Notes under the pieces: generated by a model
Database searches by the model: none
Told to the model about the DNA's origin: nothing
The model's input: the letters and a program-made list of their open reading frames with translations, nothing else
In this document: positions 17,260 to 29,203 of the stretch, one piece after another
Layout: each line of letters starts with the position of its first letter
Position numbering within the stretch: the first letter of the stretch is position 1
From: Carya illinoinensis
Taxonomy: Eukaryota; Streptophyta; Magnoliopsida; Fagales; Juglandaceae
DNA length: 64,000 nt
Assembly: GCF_018687715.1 (NCBI RefSeq)
Contig: NC_056755.1
Coordinates: 34,060,001 to 34,124,000, forward strand
Reading direction: 5' to 3'
Position numbers and translations under genes: made by a program

Positions 17260-19655
17260 CTCGAAACCAGTACTTTCAATTTTACCAGTTGAGGTCCAGT
17301 TTTCCCGATGAGCTAGCAAGGTCTGGTGCATAAGAAGTCAAGCTTAGAACAACAAACTAATAAATTAAAAGAATTTCCTAAACATAAAAATGATATGCAA
17401 CAAAAATAAGAACTATAGTAAAACTATTATAGTATACATACATTATTTATAAGAATCATATTATCATATACGTTAGTGATAATATGATGGTTATATAAAA
17501 TTAAAATTAAAAGTTTTTATGTTATATTAATTTTATGTAATAAAATTAAAATTTATATTATATAATATGTTATAGTAAAATTTATAAGATTAATTTTTAT
17601 TTTATATTATATCAAATGTTATATTAATTTTATGATATTAGATTATTATACATGAGTTTCAAGATTTTAAAATTTCATATTATAGTAATTAGAAATTTAG
17701 CATATAATATATATAATATAAATAAATAACTATAAATAAAATATAGATAATATAAATAAATCATATAACAAATTATTTATATATAATAAAAATAATCTAT
17801 ATATATATATGAACTAATCTGGCTCGGTTCAGTTTGGTCTAAAAAACAAAAAACCAAAATCGAAATTAGACCAAACCGATTTTACACTGATCAAATTTGG
17901 TTTGGGCAGGTTTACCGATTTACTGCTTTTTATTTTCGGCCCTAATGAAATATTGTAGTATCTGGTATACCGCCTCCCCAGTATTGTGAAGAAAGTTGTG
18001 TTCCATACGATAGGATTTTATTTATTCTTAAATGATATTTCTATTTCCACCCAAGTAATTAAAAAAATCAATCTAAACATTCATATGCCAAAATTGTTAG
18101 GCCATTACTTCTCGAACTTTACATACTATCCACTCATTGTTACTTCATTTTTTGAGGTCTGAGAGACTATGTAATAAAGTAACAATGAAATCCACACAGT
18201 TCTTCAAGATAATTCTCTATTAGAATATTTGTACGATAGAAAACTGGTATAGACTTATTGTTAGCCCTCTCATAAAGTTGTAAGAAGGATAACAACAAGT
18301 TTATACAATATTCTAGTTTTGTAGAGAATGAATGGGGAATTATTCTAAAAAAATATGTAGCTTTCATTTCTTCAAGATCATCATTAGGTACAACCTATGC
18401 AAGATAGGAAGCCGGTATAAACTTATTATTGGTGGTCTTGTAACCTTGTAAGACAGATAATAATAAGTTTATATAAGCTTCTAGTCTTGCAGAAAATGAA
18501 TGGAAAGTTATCATGAAGTGATCGGCTTTCATTGTTACTGCACTGCACTGTCTCTTTGACCTTTGGACATGATGCCCCATGGGGAATTTTGGCAAGTAAT
18601 TCTTTAGTTTGATTTTTTAAGTGAATCGAGAGGGAAGAAAATCGTTGTTTAAGAATTATAATTGAAATCATATGGAACTAAACTTTCATCTAACATCATT
18701 ATGAATGTAGAGTGATGAATTTGATTTTCTTGTTAGACCATTTCCGAAACATCATTATTGTTGATTAGAGACAGTTTAGTGTGTGTTAAGAATGACAAAA
18801 ACTCCATCACTTAGAACAGTTGAATTAGGTCCATGTTCTAACCCATATTACATAACACTTAAGTGACTAGGATTTATTTACTATAGACTAATAATTTTTA
18901 TTATTTTTATCTTATTCGAAGTCTAATTGTAATCACTAGTATTCTATTTCCTTGAGTTATTAAAACTAGTGTGTTGATGTTATTAACTAATTAGAACTAG
19001 TAATTTATAATGATCAAAATAGTAGTTTATGGTATATATTTTTTATCATGTACAAACAATTTCCTTTTGTTTTTATTCTAAGTACAATTTTTATAACTAG
19101 TTGTTACATCCTTAACTAAGTATTAACTAGAATTTATTTGATTAACTAATTATAACTACCTGGTATTTTAAATTATGAGAAAATTAGGGAGACAGTGACT
19201 TCTTCTTCTTCTACTTCTTTTTCTTTTTTTTCTTTTTTTTAATGATGGAGTAATATTAATTACACTATGTTGACAATTGGCTAAGTATAATTTTTATAAG
19301 ATTTATATTTTCTTTACTAATTATAACTAGTATTTTTTATCTTATTATTTATAAATAGTATTCTAATTATAATCATAAAAATATTAATTTTTAGTACTAT
19401 TATCGTGACATCCACATTTTTATTTTTATTCTAATTGAGCTAGATATAACTAGTATTTTAATTACCTGACTAGCTATAGTTAATATTCTCTTTTTAACTT
19501 CAATGTGATGTGGAATTCTAAACACTACAATTGTTTTTTCTTTATACACTTAGCTATTCTAACAAATAATATAATAAATCCCAAGTGACATATATAGTCG
19601 CATCATTATATACTCTAAAGCTCAACATGCTTGCTAATTCCAGCATCCATTAACA
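17260..19655. other. AT-rich intergenic DNA without recognisable genes
   Basis: Very AT-rich with many 'atataat' stretches (17460-17830). An imperfect inverted repeat at about 17820-17885 (CGGTTCAGTTTGGTC against GACCAAACCG) looks like a small foldback/MITE remnant. 18860-19560 is littered with degenerate AACTAGTATTTTAATT-like motifs. A CTT/pyrimidine microsatellite lies at 19199-19240. I see no coding region apart from the duplicated small frame noted separately. Confidence 0.6.
18181..18545. repeat. two-copy direct repeat, period about 168 bp
   Basis: Copy one (about 18235-18368) and copy two (about 18403-18536) align over their length: GATAGaaaactGGTATAgACTTATT against GATAGgaagccGGTATAaACTTATT, and both end CTTTCATT. 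On the minus strand each copy keeps a short frame with related peptides (HSFS, INLLLS, NNK.IP). I do not recognise a family. It may be a decayed exon duplication or chance. Confidence 0.6.
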
Positions 19656-20786
19656 ATACTTGTGATTCGTTGGTTGTGCCAGACTGAGTCCGAGTCAGGG
19701 ATTGGTTGGATTGGAGGACGGAGCTATTTATTTGATTGTTTGATGTTGTTGATTGATGTTGAAAATTGATGTTGTTGGATATTTTTGGTATCTTGTCATA
19801 TGCATTGCATAGTGCATGCATGTGCATGTTTGAAAAGGAAAATTGGATTTTCGTGTAATTGTATGCATGCTCATGCGCATATTTGAAAACTGGGTTTTTA
19901 TACAAGAAAGGATTTTGGATGTGTTTGAAATAAATGGATTGAACGGTTTGAGTTAGAGTCACTGTAGTGATGATAGTAGAGTCCTGCTTGTGATTCCCGC
20001 CTACAGTGCACCCGTAGGGATGGTGGTAGAGTCCCGCCTGCGATTCCCACCTACAGATGGAGTTATAGGAATGGTGGTAAGTAGGGACGGTGGTAGAGTC
20101 CCGCTTGTGATTCCCGCCTACGGTACACGCGTAGGGATGGTGGTAGAATCCCACATGTGATTCCTGCCTACAGTGCTCTGGTAGTTGGTTAATGGGGAAA
20201 ATGATGAGATTTGATGTTTGGCTATTTTCTGGGAAATGGCTATTGTTTTAATGGATTGGATTTTTGGGTCAAAATGGGATTTTGGCATGTATGTAAAATT
20301 GGTTATTTTGGGAAAGAATGATTTTCGGGACGTATGACATCATGTTCGTGCATTTGGTTATTGCATGAATGTATTTTTATCTTGTGGTTTACTTGGATTG
20401 TTACTTACCTGCGGTACCCTTTTTTGGTACCATATACTTTGATGCAGATAATGAGGAGAATGAGCTTGAGGATGCGGCTCTGCCAAAGGAGTGATAGGGG
20501 ATCACTCATGGGTTGAGATTTATTTCCTGTTTTTGGTTATTGTTTTTGATTTTATTATATTTATACTGGTTAACTATAATATTTTTGGTACGCTTATGTT
20601 TAAGCAGACTTGTATTTAAACAATTCTGGTACTTAGTTAACTAAACTTAATTATTCCGCTGTGTTCTTTGTTGTACATGTTGCATGTACAAACATTTACA
20701 CGTGACGATGGGATGTATGACCCGTCTTGTCATCATTCTGGATGCCTTGATTCCCTAGTTTCCGTATGTAGGGGTCAGGGACGTCA
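19656..20786 (+). repeat. diverged Tekay-like LTR, 3' half
   Basis: Starts with the GACTGAGTCCGAG box also found in the 43-45 kb and 53 kb LTRs (reverse orientation there). It contains the CTTACCTGCGGTACC box (20404-20418) and the 'gaggatgcggctctgcc' motif also seen near 3513, and ends in CAGGGACGTCA at 20786, matching the LTR terminus. Its middle has been remodelled by 50-bp tandem repeats. No element interior is attached. Confidence 0.6.
19961..20175. repeat. 50-bp tandem repeat
   Basis: Four units of 50-51 bp (starting at about 19966, 20016, 20083 and 20133) share GTAGGGATGGTGGTAGAGTC and ATTCCCGCCTAC. A 16-bp partial unit is inserted between units two and three. The forward and reverse frames here are repeat artefacts. 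Confidence 0.85.
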
Positions 20787-22540
20787 TACTGCTTGGTCAA
20801 ATGAAGCTTATTTGGAGACGTGATTAAGGTAGCGACAACAAGAGGATCTATGGAGGGACGTAGCAGTACCAAGAAATGCTTCATGAGATGTAAATAATTA
20901 TGTCACGACAATTTATGCCTCCACCATCTTTGGGATATTTTCTATATATGATAATTTAGTCAATGGATTTGAATAGTTGAATGGGATACAAGCATACATC
21001 TATTATAATATGCTATAATATTAGGATTTAAAATATATGATTTGAATAATTTAATGAGATTTATAATAGTTAATTTGATAGATTTATAGTACTATATATA
21101 GAATAGTATATGTATACTATACTAAAAATTATATTAGATAGCTTTAGATTTATCATAAGTTAACTCATTAATGTAGATTATAAATTAGATTAATAGATTC
21201 AAGTACATAGAGATATAAGAAATATGTTATGTCATTCGAATAGAAGATATATTGTTTGAACAAAATGTATCATCTTTGAACTCCTGATATTACATTCAAA
21301 CTACATATAATGACGTACTGTTCAAATACTAAATTATCCGTTTGAACGGAAACCAATGTGAATAAATACTTGAATCCTTCCCTCAATCCACATATCCTTC
21401 AAACTTCTCTCACCTATTTCTCACATCTATTTGAATTCCCAACTATCATTCACCACCATCTTTGCCACCACCGCTATCACACATTTCTCTAGCCGCCAAA
21501 ATGTATGTACTTTATCCATTGTATGTTATTCACCTAACCAATGGGGCTCGGATCCCATTTGTGGGCCCAAACCCCATTCCTTTATTTTTAAGCCACCACA
21601 CACAATGGATGGTTGTGTGAATGAGGGAGTGCCATAAATATTTATGGGAGAAAATCTATCAATCTAGAAGATTGATGGCTTTAGTTTTAGGAATGAGTTG
21701 ACTCAGCCATTAATGTCTTCTCAACTCTAGTATTCTAACGTGTCCTCTAAACATTCAAACTTTTAAAGTTGCCAAATGCTATTAACATACTTTCAAACAC
21801 CAAGTTGTAGAGTTTGAACACTATAAACTTAACGTTCATATATATGTTCGAACATAATTTCTATCCATTTGAACATTCTTTTGTTTCAAACCATGTCATT
21901 CCCCACTATGAGTAATTATATTGTTCAAACAATGTCAAGTTGAGTTTGAATACCAACCTGAATCTGGTTCGAGATTAACTTTTATTCAAATACTGCTTTC
22001 TGTTTGAACGAATATTACATTAGTTTGAAAAACAACCCGAATAAGTGTTCAATGAGTACTAATTTTATATACGAGTTGGTGTTTTAACATTGTTTATGTA
22101 GTTTGAACACCAACCCAAATATGTGTTGAACATTTTCATTAGCTCACAATCTGATTGTTGTTTGAAGAAAGAATACATTCGTTCGAAAATCAACCTAAAT
22201 AAGTGTTTAAATTAGTAATAAGTTTATATACGGGTTGGTGTTTGAACATTGTTTACATTAGTTTGAACACCAACCCGAATACGTGTTCAACATTTTCATT
22301 TTCTCACAATCCATTTGTTGTTCAAATGAAGAATATGTTTGTTTAAACATCAACCCAGATAAGTGTTCAACTTAATAGTAAGTTTACATACGAGTTGGTC
22401 GAATATTGTTTATGTTAGTTTGAACACCAACCTGAATGTGTTTTTAACATTTTCATTTTCTTGCAATTTTCTTGTTGTTTGAATGAAGAGTACATTCGTT
22501 TTAAATCAGACTTTACACATCATGTATATTAGTAGATTGA
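20787..22540. other. AT-rich region with TTTGAAC/TTCGAAC motifs, possible CACTA subterminal DNA
   Basis: No convincing gene. From about 21230 onward TTTGAAC, GTTCAAA and TTCGAAC motifs recur every 20-60 bp, as in the subterminal regions of the CACTA elements at 43140-43300 and 59480-60130. No CACTACA terminus was found nearby, so the assignment is tentative. A ~160-bp tandem repeat occupies its right end. Confidence 0.4.
22010..22500. repeat. tandem repeat, period about 160 bp, three copies plus partial
   Basis: Units start at about 22010, 22171, 22331 and 22488 (partial). Each carries a GAATA.ATTCGTT-like start, CAACCCGAATA, AGTTTATATACGAGTTGG, TTTGAACACCAACC, and TTTTCATTTTCTCACAAT. Copies differ by scattered substitutions and small indels. 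Confidence 0.85.
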
Positions 22541-24300
22541 AATGTGCTAAGTTAACAGAGGGAACATCGTTGACTGCAATGAACCGACTTCCCAGGTCGA
22601 TACTTTTCAAGAGGGCCATTAAGCTTAATGACTTCAACAACATCATTTGGGAAGGCAGGACTCTGTTGTCTATATTCACTGATAGCCCTCTTGACTACAC
22701 CTGCTGTTTGTCAAATATCTAATAGCTTAGGGTGCCTTCTATGTTGTACCTTTAACTCATCAAAGTCCATCACCTTCACTTCCTGAATCCAGGCTATATA
22801 ACCTCCTCTTGTTGGGAAATTTCAAGCAACAATGTCCTCATTCCATTGAGGATAGAATTTACCCCCTACGATTCATCTACATTCTCCACTTGAGATTTCT
22901 AACAAAGTACATTGGCAACCAAGTTGGCCTTCACTAGGTGATACCTGATCTTGCACTGATAGTTGCTAATTACATCCGACCACCTACTCTATCTTATGGA
23001 TGAGAAGGTGCTTTAGAATTTTATGATTTGTATAGATCTCATAGGCTTCACCATAGAGATCGGGTCGTAAGATCGTCTAGGGAGACCACAACTTCTAACT
23101 CTAGATGATGACTATGGTAATTCTTCTCATGATCCTTTAGTCAATGCAATGTGTATGGCACCACCGACCTTGCTACATCAAATTGCACCTGTAACCATAT
23201 TTGGATAAGTCATTGAAAATCACCATTTGCTTGTGTGGCTCAGGTAGGGCCAACATGAGGCTTGGGGTTAGTCATTTTGGTCAAGATCATGAGTGGACTT
23301 GAGGGCTAGAGAAGCCTTCCATGATTCTCCTATAAAAACTAGCAAGTCCTAGAAAGTTTCTGATCTCAAGGTACTCCTGGGACGCTGCCAGTCTACCACT
23401 ACTTTGATCTTGCTAGGGCCACCACTACAACATATTGGAAATCACATGGCCAAGAAACTTCACTTCCTCCAGCCAAAATTTTTTCATACAATTGGTGTGC
23501 TCATGCAGTTTCACTAATAATCAGTCCTAGGTGGTTCATATAGTCTCCCAGATCATGTGAGTAGACCAAAATGTAGTTGATAAAAACCACTACAAAATAA
23601 ATCCAAGAAGGCCCTAAACACCTAATACATACCATCCATGAATGTAGCAAGTGCATTGGCCAATCCAAATGGCATCACCATGAACTCATAGTGTTTGTAC
23701 ATAGTTTGGAATGCATTTTTGGGCTATCCATGATCCTTAACTAGTGATCCTTAACACTGTCTCTCCTTGCACTTGGTCAAACAGTCATCGATCCTATTTA
23801 AGGGTTACTTATTCAGTTCTTTTTAGTCTATGTACATCCTAAAAGTCTCATCCATCTTCTTGACAAATAATACCAATGCCCCCCACAGTAACAAACTCGG
23901 TCTGATAAATCGCTTGTCTGGAAGCTCATTTAGTTGCGTCTTCAGCTCTCTTAATACCAATGGCGTCATCCTATAAGTTGCCTAGTGTACAAGAGCTACT
24001 CCAAGCTCCAAAATGATTCCAAACTCAATCCCCTAGATGGGGGGAAATCCTAGTAGATCGTCGTAAAGATCTATTGGAACTTCTTGAATACTGGAATTCC
24101 CCTTACTAACTTCTTCTTTGTCAGTTTTAGCACTACTTGAACTAGGTATGGTTCCACTCCACTCGCCAAGTCCCTCTTAGCTTGTAGAGTTGTTATCATC
24201 TTTGGAATCGTCTTTTCTTTCTATAACACTAATTGGTTCCAGGGGTCGACTAACTCACCAATTGGATCGTTGATCGTCAACTCTATTTGGAAGACAAAGT
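22541..24300 (-). pseudogene. chromovirus-like RT/RNase H remnant
   Basis: On the minus strand, short conceptual pieces match chromovirus pol in correct order but in changing frames: LRELKTQL and RFIRPS..WGA near 23970-23860, [14 protein letters not shown] near 23690-23640, FVVVFINYILVYS near 23600-23560 (the family has DD where this has NY, so the catalytic Asp pair is gone), and RNase H text near 22990-22900 parallel to 47120-47200. Many stops and indels break it. No frame longer than ~80 residues survives. It has no function now. Confidence 0.7.
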
Positions 24301-26672
24301 TCATTCCCTTCGTGCATATGCCAAGATGGTGCTCAATGATATCATTGTCAATCTCGGGCATGTCTTTATGGCTCCAAGCAAACACATCATTTTGTTTGAT
24401 TAGGAACTGCTTTCATTGCTACCTTATCTTTGACTTGATTTTGATTCTGATACTTGTTGTGGCTTTAGGATGGTTTGAGTCCAAGACCCCAAGTTCCAGA
24501 AGTTTGTTCACCTCAGCTCGTCTCAAATTCGCTCATCCCTCATTTTGACCTCATGGTCAATAGGTTCTTGTGGCGATGGTGGTGCTTCACTACACTTCGA
24601 GCTCTCCACCATTCATACATCTTTTCTCCCATTTTTTAGCTCTTGTACATTAGTCTCTTGCCAATACTTGCTCGCCATGTACTAGTCCTATGCCTTCTTC
24701 CATCGATAATTTCATCTTCAAGTGATAGGTGGAAGTCACAACCTTTAGGCTATTCAGGGATGGGCGCCCAAGAATAGTGTTGTAAGATAAGGGAGCCTTA
24801 ACCACAAAACATTCAATCATGGTGGTGGCATTGCAAGGTCCTTTGCCAGCTAACACATGAAACGTTACAGTGTCCATAGCTTGAGCCACATCTACAGAAA
24901 ACCCTTTCAATGGTTTGGGCAAAGGGCATAGTCAGCTTTGGTCAATTCCCATTTTTGTAAAAGCATCCTAGAAAATGATGTTGGCCAAGCTACCAGTGTT
25001 GATCAAAATCCTGCTGGTGGTATATCTGGCTACCAACAACGTTACCAACAGTGTGTCATAATGGGGATACTGGACCCATTGCAGTCTTTGTTTTCAAAAG
25101 ATATGGCAATTGCTTTCTCGTTCCTCGCTTGCTTTGGGGGCCTCTCTGTTGAGAACAGTTTCTCATCTCTGGCCCTCCGTGCATACACTTTTCTACTGAT
25201 GGAAATGAAATACCCCTAGCAAATCCTCCTGCTATCATCAAGATCTCGCCTAAGGTGTATTATTCCTGGCTAGGCTTTGGTGATGAGCATCTTGGGGTTT
25301 CCCCGCATTTTCCTTCGTCGTTTCGGGCTTACACTTTTGTGTGGCCTACAAGTCTACTCTATCCTCTAGATTGAAGATTGCCCTTTAGACATTGAATGTT
25401 GAGCAACCAACCATTCCAACTCCCTATTCTCCCTCATTGTTTCTTTCTTCTTCTTCAGGAAGTAGCAATCTTCCTTCCTATACCTTTCCACTTGGCCGTA
25501 AGTGTAGAAACGATGATTTCTCCAATTTCGATCTCCATTACTCCAATTTTGGTCTCCATTACCTCGTGCATGTTCCTCACTTTCTGCTTGCATGTTCAAA
25601 TTTGTGTACAAGCCTAGAACTTTTGTTTTTGAAGGGCGTGCCTCCATCCCGTCTCCTATCATATTGGCCCCTTTTGGCCCTTTTCGATTCCTTTTTAGCA
25701 CTTGGTTTCATGGAGGTATTCCCTGCTTGTTCCAATTCAGACGTTCTTGGTCGATAGGGTATCTTCATTCGCCCTATCTATGAAGTCTTGCTATGTTGTG
25801 GGAGTCATTCTTGCCAATTCCGTCATGAATGGGATTTTTGGGCATACACCTCTAGGAGAGCAACGAGCATAATCTTCTCGTCTTGATCATCAATGTTGAT
25901 GTGCTCCTTGTTAAACCTGGCTAGGTACACCTTCAAGCTTTTGTCCTCCCATTGTTTAACAGTTAGAAGGTACGTCACGGGCTATCTTCTCCTTTTAATA
26001 GCCATAAATTGGACAAGAACTATGGAGCGAGTTATTGGAAGGTGTCTATGGAACTTGGCTGCAAGGCTCCAAGCCATCCTTTTGACACCACTTTCAGAGT
26101 TAAGGGGAAAGCCCAACAAGCGATTTTTCTATGGAATATGTAAAGAGTCATGTGAGTTTTAAATGACTCTAGATATTCTAGGGGATCCTTAGAATAGTCG
26201 TACAGTTCTATTTGAGGATCTTTAAACTTTGGTGGGAGCGACACTATTATTATCTTAGTGTTGTAAGGCAAGTCGGTGCTTTTCAACAGATTGTCGATAG
26301 AGGAGGATGTGCCTAACTTCGTGGCTATCTCCTTGGATTTAGCCATGAGTTGATGCAAACCTTTGTGCAGCTTCCTCTTCTCTTCACCATCAAGGTTCTT
26401 TCTATCTGTATTTTGTGATTCTGCTTCGTTTCTTTCAGTATGGCTTGGTGTAACAATCTCTACACTTTTTGTTCCTAATAGCCTTATTGTCTTGTTGGAG
26501 GCTCTCCATCTACAGAGTCATCTTCTTCAATCTCTCTCTTCTATTTCTATAAATCTTCCCTCCATCCTACTGTTTGCTCGATCACTTCTTGTTATTGTAT
26601 CTAGATCGCCTATTACTTGAGAGCACGTTATAGTAGCATATGAAAGGCACGTTACAATGTATGGAAAAGAGA
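24300..26672 (-). pseudogene. Tat/Retand-lineage gag, protease and pre-RT remnant
   Basis: Frames at 26358-26032 (LPPKFKDPQIELYDYSKDP, family capsid motif), 25701-25366 (basic gag C-terminus) and 24922-24650 (protease: YNTILGRPSLNSLK then VVTSTYHLKMK) are typical of Tat/Retand. Near 24400-24340 the sequence reads NDVFAWSHKDMPEID, the pre-RT motif of that lineage. After this, at about 24300, resemblance switches to chromovirus RT. The degenerate PBS at 26674-26696 marks the 5' end. Stops are frequent; no product is expected. Confidence 0.72.
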
Positions 26673-26673
26673 T

Positions 26674-26696
26674 CCCATAGATGTCACCAATTGTTG
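26674..26696 (-). promoter_or_regulatory. decayed primer binding site of the Tat/Retand element
   Basis: Minus strand reads ATTGGTGACATCTATGGGA. The usual site in this lineage is TGGCGCCGTCTGTGGGA; most differences are transitions. It sits where expected, between gag and an LTR-like end (ACAACA). Confidence 0.55.
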
Positions 26697-26905
26697 TGGA
26701 TGTTTGTTATATCTACTCAAATGACTTCAAGTACCTGCACTTAGAAGGTAAGTGGAGCTCGATCGATATGGTGGGGGACACCTTCGATGCCTAACTCAGT
26801 GTAGAGTTTTGAGAATATTTCTAGTTTCATTGACTAGTTCTTTTAGAGCATAGGTCATATAATTTAGATTTTCTATTAGAGCATTATAAAAAGTAATAGA
26901 GCTTA
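26697..26905 (-). repeat. remnant of Tat/Retand 5' LTR
   Basis: Begins TGTTGTGGATG directly right of the PBS, so it is the 3' end of the 5' LTR in element orientation. It continues only ~200 bp before the sequence becomes the flank repeat (ACCCCTTGGATCAG). The rest is deleted. Confidence 0.4.
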
Positions 26906-28084
26906 CCCCTTGGATCAGAGTGTACCAGTTCAAGCAGTACCGCTCAAAACTTCTCTCTTTGTAGGTTTCTGAAGCGTGACTTTTGTTCTCGGATAAACCA
27001 TTCTACACTTCATCGATCTCAATCACGTGACTAGATGGTTAACTTTATTAATTTAAAAAAGGGAAATGATGCGTCCACCCACTATGAATCCCGATAAAAA
27101 CTATCGATTATCTTTTTTTCTTTATTTAATTATTAACAAAGTGCTTTTAAATGTTTAAAATAATTTAAAGTGTTTAAAAAATCACATAAAATAAAAATTA
27201 TATCTTATGCTTTTCGATAGAAATTTTCAAAATTACCTCTAGGTGGCTCTAACCATTTTCATTCAAAATGGTTTCGATAGTAAGTTGAGATGAGATATTG
27301 AGTTAAAACATTTTATAAGATTTTGAAAAAAAAAATTGAAGAAAAATATTATAAAGTGAATATATTGTTATAATACAATTTTTTTAAAATTATTTTTGTT
27401 TATATTTGAAAATTTTGAATTTTTTAATATTTTATTTAAAAATTTAGAAAAGGAATAATGATTAACAAATAATTAAATGAAAATATTGAAAATTTGAAAT
27501 TAAAAAGTATTTACATTTATAATATTTAAATATTAAAATAAAATGAAATAGAATTAAATGAGTTGGAATGAAATCTCTCTCCCAATCCATACCTAAAAAA
27601 ACGCACATGGCGACCCAACTCATGTTGCATCGAGTACCAGAACTCATAATTTTTCCCTTCTCTCCATATCATATATAGTTGCAAGAAAATGGTTAAAGCA
27701 ACACATGCAGCATTGACCAGCATCGTATACGATAAAAGGGTGCAAGGGAAGAAAACAAAACATTAAAAAAAACATAAATCAAGTGGGTGATCACATATAT
27801 AGGATGGTACTCGATGCTACATGAGTGTCTCAACTTGTAATTTTATTTTTTTTAATTTTTTGTTTTCTTCCACTGTCTCCTTTTTTCGTATACGATGCTG
27901 GTCAATGCAGCATGTGTTGCTTTTACCTTTTTTCTTGCAGCTACAAGAGTCCAAGACGGATAGTTAGAAAAAAACAAAATAAAATAGACCCCTTAGATCA
28001 GAGTGTACCACTCAAACTTCTCATTTTAGGATTTTGAAGCGTGACTTTGTTCTCGGACAAACCACTTCTACACTTCATCGATCT
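26905..28084. repeat. flank repeat R with MITE and inverted repeat (copy 1, left of copia)
   Basis: Parts recur at 37248-38214, 39305-39450 and 41985-42840: ATCAGAGTGTACCAG, GAAGCGTGACTTTGTTCTCGG, CTTCATCGATCTCAATCACG and GATAAAAACTATCGAT. 27120-28084 is almost identical to 37248-38214. An ~80-bp inverted repeat (27680-27762 against 27862-27945) carries CGTATACGATGCTGGTCAATG. The copia LTR begins exactly after CATCGATCT. No gene is evident. Confidence 0.75.
27270..27600. mobile_element. AT-rich MITE (gagatgagat type), copy 1
   Basis: Starts with AGTTGAGATGAGAT. It continues with TTTTATAAGATTTT, ATTATTTTTGTTT and TTTGAAAATT blocks and ends with AAATGAAATAGAATTAAATGAG. The same sequence occurs at 37398-37730 and, more diverged, at 42485-42835. 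It resembles hAT-type MITEs I recall as abundant in Fagales; that identification is from memory. Confidence 0.5.
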
Positions 28085-28194
28085 TGTTGAGAGAAAAATG
28101 AGCGTATTGGCATATTCTTGTAAAAATCTGTGTAAAATAGTGTTGTAACAAGTGTTGTTGCAGAAAGGCTTGAAGATTGGTCAAAGAAGGTGAC

Positions 28195-28480
28195 TTCGCT
28201 CGACCCTCGCTCGACGGAACGCTCGAGCGAACTTGGGCAGATTGCATCGCTCGACCTTCGCTTGACATACAGTTCGAGAGAACTCAAGCAGATTCGACCG
28301 CTCGAGCCTCGCTCGATACTGAGCTCGAGCAAACTCAGGCAGAGTGTGTCGCTCGACCCTCGCTCGACACTTAGCTCGAGCGAACCCAGGCAGAGTCGAC
28401 CGCTCGATACTCGCTCGACAGGTCGCTCGAGCGAACTTTGGCAGATTGTTTCGCTCGACACTTCGCTCGAGCCAATGTTC
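28195..28480 (+). repeat. CTCGAG minisatellite in copia 5' LTR
   Basis: About five to six units with a ~51-bp period: GAGCTCGAGCGAAC, CAGGCAGAGT, CGCTCGACCCTCGCTCGACA. Located in U3, ending ~48 bp before the TATA box. Open frames on both strands (rich in Arg/Ser/Leu/Glu) are a by-product of the repeat. Confidence 0.9.
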
Positions 28481-28527
28481 CAAATCACTTACAATGTAGG
28501 GTTTTGAACGCCTCATTTGATGGGAAC

Positions 28528-28535
28528 TATAAATA
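28528..28535 (+). promoter_or_regulatory. copia LTR TATA box
   Basis: TATAAATA lies downstream of the minisatellite and upstream of a transcribed-looking leader. The matching site in the right LTR is 38698-38705. Confidence 0.6.
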
Positions 28536-29136
28536 AAACAGGTTAACTTCTGTTATAGGTGTGGAGAATCAGAGCAAAAACCCTAAGGGCCTCCAAGAAC
28601 TTCTTAGAGCAAACTCTCCCCCATTTGTTTGATTCTCTCTTGGATAAAAATTTCTCCACCACAACTCATTCAAAATCAACTCTTACTTGAGTCCATTGAA
28701 GTGGACATTTTTGTTGGCCGGAAGAGTCCGGAGCTACCGTTGATGCAGAGATCGAGAGGTTCTCTTGGGAAGCTATAGGAAGGTCGGAGTTCCGACACTA
28801 CATGCGTGTAGAGATCGAGTGGGTCACTCGTGGTGTTGCAAGCCAAGTTTAGCTACTACAAAGGTTTTGTGAGTGTCTCTAAATTGGTTGTAACAAACTA
28901 AAATTTCTATAGTGGATTTGAGGTGGTGCCTTACACCCGGAGTGGTTTTAGATTTTGAAGATGTTCTTCAAACGAGTTTTCACTCTGTGATCAAAATCAT
29001 GTGTTGATTATTTTTGTTATTTGATTCATTTATTAACTGCTTGTTTGTCTAATTTTCAAAAGGCCATAAAAATTAGATTACACCTATTCACCCCCCCTCT
29101 AGGTGTAGTGTTGGGTAAAACCACTACTTTTTCAAT

Positions 29137-29150
29137 TGGTATCAGAGTGG
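29137..29150 (+). promoter_or_regulatory. copia primer binding site (initiator tRNA-Met)
   Basis: TGGTATCAGAGTGG starts two bases after the LTR end. It matches the common TGGTATCAGAGC site of plant copia elements, complementary to initiator tRNA-Met. Confidence 0.85.
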
Positions 29151-29203
29151 GTTCACTCCGCTAGGATTTAGTTCCTGAGTGTGATTCTGCTGTAGTGGTT
29201 TAA

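Larger units (their letters stand above)
28085..29134 (+). repeat. copia 5' LTR
   Basis: TGTTGAGAG...CTTTTTCA, 1050 bp. It pairs with 38215-39304 (1090 bp). The difference is one extra 51-bp minisatellite unit and a 12-bp gap. It is flanked on the left by GATCT, and the far right flank (39305) is TATCT, a 5-bp target duplication with one mismatch. A gene-like leader 'aaaaccctaa' follows the TATA box. Confidence 0.88.

Noticed and set aside
19961..20175. CRISPR-like array because of 50-bp regular units
   Set aside because: Units are contiguous with no unique spacers, in a plant LTR fragment. It is a minisatellite.
20887..21240. Possible host promoter or gene upstream region
   Set aside because: AT-rich only; no coding region, splice-bounded exon or recognisable motif follows.
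28181..28516. Long Arg/Ser/Leu-rich frames on both strands across the CTCGAG arrays (also 38198-38686, 1545-1890 and 51483-52019)
   Set aside because: The ~51-bp unit is a multiple of three and lacks stops, so it opens several frames on both strands at once. No start context or family resemblance; an artefact of the repeat.
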